Assembly (NCBI GenBank): GCA_045643145.1
Contig: JAZUKG010000044.1
Span: 1-11,063, forward strand
Length of the DNA: 11,063 bases
Direction: 5' to 3'
Origin: SVFI01 sp045643145
GTDB lineage: Bacteria; Bacillota; Clostridia; Lachnospirales; Lachnospiraceae
Shown here: positions 7,541-11,063 of the stretch, piece after piece
How the letters are laid out: the number at the start of each line of letters is the position of its first letter
Position numbering within the stretch: the stretch's first letter is position 1
Notes under the pieces: generated by a model
Databases searched by the model: none
Seen by the model: only the letters and a program-made list of their open reading frames with translations
What the model was told of the DNA's origin: nothing
Position numbers and translations under genes: made by a program

Positions 7541-8328
7541 TATACGACTCCTCTCTTTCTTTTTGCAATCAAAACGGATAATAGATAGGAAACCACCAGG
7601 ATTACCAATGCAGCCAAAATGAAAACCCACATTTTTTCCTGTAAATAGTGCAACATATCCGGAATCATTATCATGGTTTCCTCCATTTCAGATTCACCAG
7701 CCGGGTTCACTCCTACCATTACCCAAATAACCTTTATTACTTTTCTCCAGTTTACAGTAACTGCTATGAATAACAAAGTCCCCAGCGAGCATATTGTTGC
7801 CAGGTCTTCATTTCCGCCCTTGAATAAAAGGCAAAATAAGATAACCAGGCAGCTATACATACACATAACTGAAGTAATAGAAAGAATCACTCCCATAAAT
7901 TCTGAAAAGGTGAGAATATCTGTCAGCTGAGATAAAATAACTGCAATGCAGATATCAATAAATGCTCCAATCCCAAAAAGGAGAAAAACAGTAATATATT
8001 TGGCTCCTACACGCTGACTGATGGAAAGCGGCAAAGCGGCTGATATTTTGGAAAAAGACGCTTTATTATCCTCCCTGAAGATAGTTACAAAATCACACAC
8101 ATCCGCCACCGGAAGCAGCATAAACATAATCATAACAAGCGACGAAATATTTTTAATATCTATTTCTGAGAGATCCTCACTCATGTATTGATTGATAGAG
8201 GCAATATTTCCGTATTTTGCGCTCAGCACATACATAATCGAAACAACGAGAACCGAGATCACAATATAGCAAAAGGTTATCAGCTGTTTTTTCAGACACA
8301 TAAGGTCCTTAATCACCAACCCTTTCAT
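7540..8328 (-). CDS. ABC-2 type transporter permease (first permease)
   Basis: The 262-aa protein begins MKGLVIKDLMCLKKQ and has six predicted membrane segments. Its cytoplasmic coupling-loop motif is SKISAALPLSISQRVGAKYI, typical of ABC-2 permeases. A GTG three codons earlier (8335-8337) is in frame. However, the ribosome binding site AGGTGA covers that GTG and is well spaced from the ATG at 8326-8328, so the ATG is preferred. The site lies in the last codons of the ATPase gene, leaving a 5-bp gap. The 3' end overlaps the next permease by one base. A large extracytoplasmic loop as in BceB-type permeases is absent, so this is not a BceAB module. Confidence 0.88.
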   Translation of the reverse strand: MKGLVIKDLMCLKKQLITFCYIVISVLVVSIMYVLSAKYGNIASINQYMSEDLSEIDIKNISSLVMIMFMLLPVADVCDFVTIFREDNKASFSKISAALPLSISQRVGAKYITVFLLFGIGAFIDICIAVILSQLTDILTFSEFMGVILSITSVMCMYSCLVILFCLLFKGGNEDLATICSLGTLLFIAVTVNWRKVIKVIWVMVGVNPAGESEMEETMIMIPDMLHYLQEKMWVFILAALVILVVSYLLSVLIAKRKRGVV

Positions 8329-8333
8329 TCCGA

Positions 8334-9221
8334 TCACCTCATTTCACCAAATGCTGCTGCATTTTTATTTACATAGTAAATCATGATCTCCTCTAAAGAA
8401 GCCGGTTCCACTACCATATCCGGGTACAATCTTTCGCAGGCTTTTCGGTCATTTACTAAAACCTCTGCACCATAACTTCCTTCCTGCAAAGATACAATGA
8501 GTGATTTACTTACTTTATCTGTGTCGGATTTTTTACATTTTAAAATACCGTGACTATCCAGTATATCATCCTTGTTTCCGGATAAAATCACCTTTCCGCC
8601 ATTAATAAATACTACGCTGTCGGCCAACTTTTCTAAATCTCCTGTAATATGAGAAGAAATCAGAATGGTATGGTCCTCCTGCATGACATATTCTCTGAAA
8701 ATCTGCAACATTTCATTTCGAACGATGGGATCCAGTCCGCTGGTCGGCTCATCCATAATCAAAAGCTTTGCATCATGGGAAAGCGCAGCCGCAATCTGCA
8801 ATTTCATTCTCATACCTCTCGAAAAATCTCCGCACTTCTTTTTAGATGGCAGTGAAAATCTCTTTAGATAATCAAAAAAGTGTTCCTCATTCCAATTTTT
8901 ATATATATTTTTCATCATGATATTGATGTCTTTTCCGGTCATGAATTCATGAAAGCCCATTTCATCAAATACCACTCCTATATCCTCTCTCAGCTTTGCT
9001 GAATCGTTTTTCATATTTTCTCCAAACAGGAAAATATCACCGCTATCAGCACCGATAATATCCAAAATCAATTTAATTGTAGTCGTCTTTCCGGCACCAT
9101 TTTGTCCGATAAAACCACATACAGTTCCCTCTTCAACAACAAAATTGGCGTTATCCAGTTTAAAATCACCAAAATCCTTTGTCACATTTTTCACTTCAAT
9201 TACATTACGGCTTTCTTCCAT
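8334..9221 (-). CDS. ABC transporter ATP-binding protein (YtrB/BcrA-like)
   Basis: The 295-aa ATPase has Walker A GQNGAGKTT (39-47, Lys45), signature FSRGM (133-137), Walker B LLIMDEP (153-159, Asp157/Glu158), D-loop SGLDP and H-loop His191. In the Q-loop region the sequence reads IGVVFDEMGF (81-90), with Phe-Asp-Glu where many ABC ATPases have Gln. I recall this variant as common in the GntR-linked YtrB-like group. The C-terminal 75 residues form an extra domain typical of ABC-2 ATPases. GGAGG lies nine bases before ATG. It follows the GntR gene by 28 bp and precedes the two permeases, so it powers that transporter. YtrB/BcrA-type systems commonly export or protect against antibiotics or peptides; the substrate here is unknown. 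Confidence 0.93.
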   Translation of the reverse strand: MEESRNVIEVKNVTKDFGDFKLDNANFVVEEGTVCGFIGQNGAGKTTTIKLILDIIGADSGDIFLFGENMKNDSAKLREDIGVVFDEMGFHEFMTGKDINIMMKNIYKNWNEEHFFDYLKRFSLPSKKKCGDFSRGMRMKLQIAAALSHDAKLLIMDEPTSGLDPIVRNEMLQIFREYVMQEDHTILISSHITGDLEKLADSVVFINGGKVILSGNKDDILDSHGILKCKKSDTDKVSKSLIVSLQEGSYGAEVLVNDRKACERLYPDMVVEPASLEEIMIYYVNKNAAAFGEMR

Positions 9222-9249
9222 CCTATTATTCCTCCGTACTCTTTATACT

Positions 9250-9636
9250 TTATAGGTTTAACGATTTTTCTTCATATAAAAGTTTGAGCGTTTCCTCAAT
9301 TTCTTCATAAGAAATCTTTCCCAGAATTGCTTTGTCGACAGCCTTATCCAATAGCTCCTGAATAGTAAACATCATCGTTTCCTTTACCATGTCACCATTG
9401 ATTCCTTTGACAAAGCTTCCCTTTCCGGTAACAGATTCAATAAATCCGTCCCTTTCTAAATCCTCATAGGCTCTTTTTGTCGTAATAATACTGATTTTAA
9501 GGTCTTTTGCCAGGACTCTCATAGATGGTAAGGCCTCACCCTCTCGCAGTTGTCCTGTCATAATCTGACTTTTCAGCTGTTCTTCAATTTGCTCATAGAT
9601 AGGTACTCCTGAGCTGTTACTGATAATAATATCCAT
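9250..9636 (-). CDS. GntR-family repressor, YtrA subfamily
   Basis: This 128-aa regulator has the YtrA layout. An N-terminal GntR winged helix (10-77) includes PIYEQIEEQLKSQIMTGQL, LPSMRVLAKDLKIS and the helix-turn-helix/wing ending in GFIESVTGKGSFV. A short helical tail of about 50 residues serves for dimerisation. YtrA regulators usually control the ABC transporter operon they head. I chose ATG at 9634-9636 because AAAGGAAG lies seven bases before it. A version 14 residues longer (start 9678) would place that site inside the gene and adds nothing conserved. It is the first gene of the cassette. The promoter upstream is covered by two inverted repeats, which suggests autorepression. The inducer is unknown. 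Confidence 0.92.
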   Translation of the reverse strand: MDIIISNSSGVPIYEQIEEQLKSQIMTGQLREGEALPSMRVLAKDLKISIITTKRAYEDLERDGFIESVTGKGSFVKGINGDMVKETMMFTIQELLDKAVDKAILGKISYEEIEETLKLLYEEKSLNL

Positions 9637-9707
9637 ATGAACTTCCTTTGCGCGCTGATGACAAACGCATTTGCGCATATGTGTCTGCCATCTTAATAAT
9701 CAATTAT

Positions 9708-9728
9708 TGTATATGCTCAATATATACA
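9708..9728. promoter_or_regulatory. Likely GntR (YtrA-type) operator overlapping the -10 box
   Basis: TGTATAT-N7-ATATACA is a perfect dyad with 7-bp arms. It overlaps the -10 box of the promoter that drives the GntR-ABC cassette. Position, symmetry and the TGTATA/TATACA core fit the operators of YtrA-like repressors. Binding by the encoded GntR protein is inferred from proximity. Confidence 0.6.
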
Positions 9729-9747
9729 CTTGACATTGAAATGTCAA
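9719..9747 (-). promoter_or_regulatory. Promoter of the GntR-ABC-CPBP-MarR cassette
   Basis: On the minus strand a perfect -35 box TTGACA (9742-9747) is followed by exactly 17 bp and the -10 box TATATT (9719-9724, five of six consensus bases). It lies about 80 bp before the GntR start codon. Boxes this close to consensus, combined with operator-like dyads, suggest a strong promoter that is normally repressed. Confidence 0.75.
9730..9747. promoter_or_regulatory. Second dyad covering the -35 box
   Basis: TTGACATT-GA-AATGTCAA is a perfect inverted repeat with 8-bp arms. One arm contains the -35 hexamer. It is separated by one base from the dyad at 9708-9728 and has a different sequence, so it could bind a different regulator, perhaps the MarR protein at the end of the cassette. 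That pairing is speculation. Confidence 0.45.
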
Positions 9748-9748
9748 C

Positions 9749-9796
9749 AGTAAAATCAAAAATAAAATCAAAAGTAAAATCAATAGTAAAATCGTA
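9749..9796. repeat. Four tandem copies of a 12-bp AT-rich repeat
   Basis: Four head-to-tail units are seen: AGTAAAATCAAA, AATAAAATCAAA, AGTAAAATCAAT and AGTAAAATCGTA. The shared core is TAAAATC. The array ends directly upstream of the -35 box of the cassette promoter. It could be an UP-like A/T element, a multi-site binding region, or simply a slippage repeat. Confidence 0.75.
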
Positions 9797-9810
9797 ATGC
9801 AACGTAATAC

Positions 9811-9842
9811 AAAAAAAGAGCTGATTAATATAAAATCAGCTC
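9811..9842 (-). terminator. Intrinsic terminator of psuG
   Basis: On the minus strand, 34 bp after the psuG stop codon, GAGCTGATT and AATCAGCTC (arms 9834-9842 and 9818-9826) pair perfectly around a 7-base loop. Seven T residues follow (9817-9811). This is a standard Rho-independent terminator and separates psuG from the downstream cassette. Confidence 0.88.
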
Positions 9843-9876
9843 CTCAAAATTGAACAAAATATACTTATCAAACTGC

Positions 9877-10791
9877 TCAGACGCTTTCTAATTCAATAGC
9901 CAGTTTTGCTGCTAATACTGCATTCTCAATAATCATATGCTTTTGTGCATCCATACTGTCTGCGCCCATTTTCTCTTTTACATATTTCATCAGATATCCG
10001 GTAATTGCTTTTCCCTTTATCTGATCCTTTTTACTACACTCAATTGCTTCTGCTATCGCATCATTCATCTGCTTGGCATCCACAGCGTACTGGGTTGAAA
10101 TCGGATTCATCAGAATCATTCCGGTTTTAATTCCCAGCTCTCTCTTTATATAATATGCTTTCGCCGCTTCATTTACCGAATCCATCCGGCACGGAAGTTT
10201 GATTCCGCTTTCAATTGCCATATATGCAGGCATTTCATTGGTCTGATATCCCATAACCGGTATCGACTTTGTCTCTAAATATTCCATAGTCAGATTCAAA
10301 TCCAAAATGGATTTTGCACCGGAACAAACAACAACGACATCTCTCAGGGCGATTTCTTCCAAATCCGAAGAAATATCCATAGAAACTTCTGCGCCGCGAT
10401 GAACGCCTCCCATTCCTCCGCCTGAAACAACCGGAATACCAACCAGATCTGCTACTACCATTGTAGCTGCGAGCGTCATGACACCATACTCACCCTTTGC
10501 CAAAATCAAGGGAATCTCTCTCTTGGAAGCTTTTGTCATTGTGCCCCTTCTTTTGCCATAATCATCCATTTCTTCTGCTGTCATTCCCACCTTGATTTTC
10601 CCCTGCATGATGGAAATATAGGCAGGTATTGCACCTGCTTTTTTCACTTCTTCAGAAACCCTTTTTGCCGTTTCCACATTTTCCGGGTACGGAATACCTT
10701 CAAAGGTACCTCCGGTTTCAATGGCAATAACCGGTCTGTGATTTTCCAAGGCATCTAAAACCTGTGCAGAATATTCTATGTATTTTTGCAT
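9877..10791 (-). CDS. psuG: Pseudouridine-5'-phosphate glycosidase, divergent at the active-site N-terminus
   Basis: The 304-aa cytoplasmic enzyme belongs to the PsuG/indigoidine synthase A-like family. Members reversibly convert pseudouridine 5'-phosphate to uracil and ribose 5-phosphate. Conserved stretches are VGMTAEEMDDYG, GGVHRGAE (128-135), SMDISSDL (Asp143), CSGAKSILDL (Lys160, aligned with the E. coli Schiff-base lysine Lys166), MEYLET and GYQTNEMPAY. Glu25 and Lys87 align with E. coli Glu31 and Lys93. The usual E-STIISHG sequence after the glutamate is replaced by E-TGGTFEG, so the conserved His is a Glu. AAAGGAG lies six bases before ATG at 10789-10791, which beats a start 12 codons earlier. 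It stands alone, with its own promoter and terminator. No kinase gene (psuK) or transporter adjoins it in the window, although pseudouridine catabolism needs both steps. Alignments are from memory. Confidence 0.88.
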   Translation of the reverse strand: MQKYIEYSAQVLDALENHRPVIAIETGGTFEGIPYPENVETAKRVSEEVKKAGAIPAYISIMQGKIKVGMTAEEMDDYGKRRGTMTKASKREIPLILAKGEYGVMTLAATMVVADLVGIPVVSGGGMGGVHRGAEVSMDISSDLEEIALRDVVVVCSGAKSILDLNLTMEYLETKSIPVMGYQTNEMPAYMAIESGIKLPCRMDSVNEAAKAYYIKRELGIKTGMILMNPISTQYAVDAKQMNDAIAEAIECSKKDQIKGKAITGYLMKYVKEKMGADSMDAQKHMIIENAVLAAKLAIELESV

Positions 10792-10805
10792 ATTCTCTCC
10801 TTTGC

Positions 10806-10841
10806 AATGCAATCGTACGTTTATCAAATACCAATTGCATT
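10806..10841. promoter_or_regulatory. Inverted repeat spanning the psuG -10/start region and 5' UTR
   Basis: Perfect 8-bp arms AATGCAAT (10806-10813) and ATTGCATT (10834-10841) are separated by 20 bp. One arm overlaps the -10 box, and the other lies just before the ribosome binding site. The arms are spaced two helical turns or so apart, which would suit a dimeric repressor; they could also form a hairpin in the leader RNA. No trans-acting regulator is encoded beside psuG. Confidence 0.4.
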
Positions 10842-10866
10842 ATACAAGAAAAAGGGACGTGGTCAA
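10839..10866 (-). promoter_or_regulatory. Promoter of psuG
   Basis: On the minus strand a -35 box TTGACC (10861-10866) and a perfect -10 box TATAAT (10839-10844) are separated by 16 bp. They sit about 48 bp before the psuG start codon. The spacing is one short of ideal, but both boxes are near consensus. Confidence 0.75.
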
Positions 10867-10896
10867 GAGCCCATTATAAATAAATAGATCTGCTTT

Positions 10897-11063
10897 TCAT
10901 CTCCATTCTAAATACCAATTCGGTATTTCACCCGAAACAAGCATTTCCTTCCCATTTTGATATACTGCAAAGCGACGAAAACTAACGGTATTATCATAAA
11001 TAATAACCAAGTGTCTTGGCCTTATCTATGTTTCGAATGATACTGTTCCCGCACAAAGTTGTT
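10897..11063 (-). pseudogene. Possible 3' remnant of an unrecognised gene, frame-broken
   Basis: Reading in from the right edge, one minus-strand frame is open for 13 codons and ends NNFVREQYHSKHR at a TAA (11022-11024). Another frame, open from about 11025, gives a protein-like run with alternating hydrophobic residues: HLVIIYDNT, SFRRFAVYQNGKEML and GEIPNWYLEWR, ending at TGA (10897-10899). Together they look like the C-terminus of one gene split by a frameshift, or two adjacent short genes; a TTG start at 11010 with AAGG nine bases before it is conceivable. I do not recognise the family. Confidence is low because the stretch is short and the window ends here. Confidence 0.3.
10910..10928. 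repeat. 7-bp inverted repeat that also repeats part of the psuG leader
   Basis: AAATACC-AATTC-GGTATTT is a perfect small hairpin near the end of the possible gene remnant. Its left part, AAATACCAATT (10910-10920), recurs exactly at 10826-10836 in the psuG leader. No T-run follows, so it is not a typical terminator. It may be chance in AT-rich DNA or a duplicated binding half-site. Confidence 0.4.

Noticed and set aside
7541..7630. 30-residue N-terminal extension of the second permease
   Set aside because: It overlaps the end of the first permease gene in another frame, while a good ribosome binding site and TAATG coupling support the start at 7540.
9637..9678. Longer N-terminus of the GntR protein
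   Set aside because: The extra 14 residues are not family-like, and the clear AAAGGAAG site serves the ATG at 9636.
9749..9796. CRISPR array
   Set aside because: The units are 12 bp with no spacers and there are no cas genes; it is a simple tandem repeat.
10873..10878. Second TATAAT upstream of psuG as a promoter
   Set aside because: No -35-like hexamer sits 16-18 bp upstream; the promoter at 10839-10866 is far better.
1..11063. Insertion sequences, prophage, tRNA genes, toxin-antitoxin or defence systems
   Set aside because: I saw no transposase, integrase, tRNA-like cloverleaf or recognisable defence gene on either strand.

Overview
The window looks like chromosomal DNA of a low-GC Gram-positive anaerobe, most likely a Clostridia member of the Lachnospiraceae. 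The grounds are AT-rich DNA, strong AGGAGG-like ribosome binding sites, the protein families present, and an rRNA leader of a style I associate with that family. Every gene I can support lies on the minus strand, so the window reads from right to left. No stretch longer than about 300 bases lacks a gene.

Right end (about 10,800-11,063): a possible gene relict with no recognisable family, then a strong promoter for psuG. psuG (pseudouridine-5'-phosphate glycosidase) ends at a clean intrinsic terminator (9811-9842). No pseudouridine kinase gene is in view.

Middle (5330-9800): a promoter with two adjacent inverted repeats, preceded by four copies of a 12-bp tandem repeat, drives a compact cassette. 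In order of transcription it encodes a YtrA-type GntR repressor, an ABC ATPase, two ABC-2 permeases, a CPBP (CAAX-like) membrane protease and a MarR regulator. Gaps are small: one stop/start overlap, one 5-bp gap, and otherwise 21-51 bp. This looks like an inducible transporter cassette for a membrane-active compound, peptide or lipid, but the substrate cannot be read from the sequence.

Left (263-5222): four genes that appear co-transcribed. Two are multi-membrane GT-C glycosyltransferases (a PMT/ArnT-like one and a Gpi18-like one). They are followed by a sensor histidine kinase, with no response regulator anywhere in the window, and by a lipoprotein with a charged coiled coil and a DUF4352-like C-terminal domain. 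All four products would act at the membrane or cell envelope.

Far left (1-262): the A-tract-rich upstream region, promoter and leader of a ribosomal RNA operon, with the first bases of 16S rRNA at the window edge. The rRNA promoter starts about 45 bp after the lipoprotein stop codon, with no visible terminator between them.
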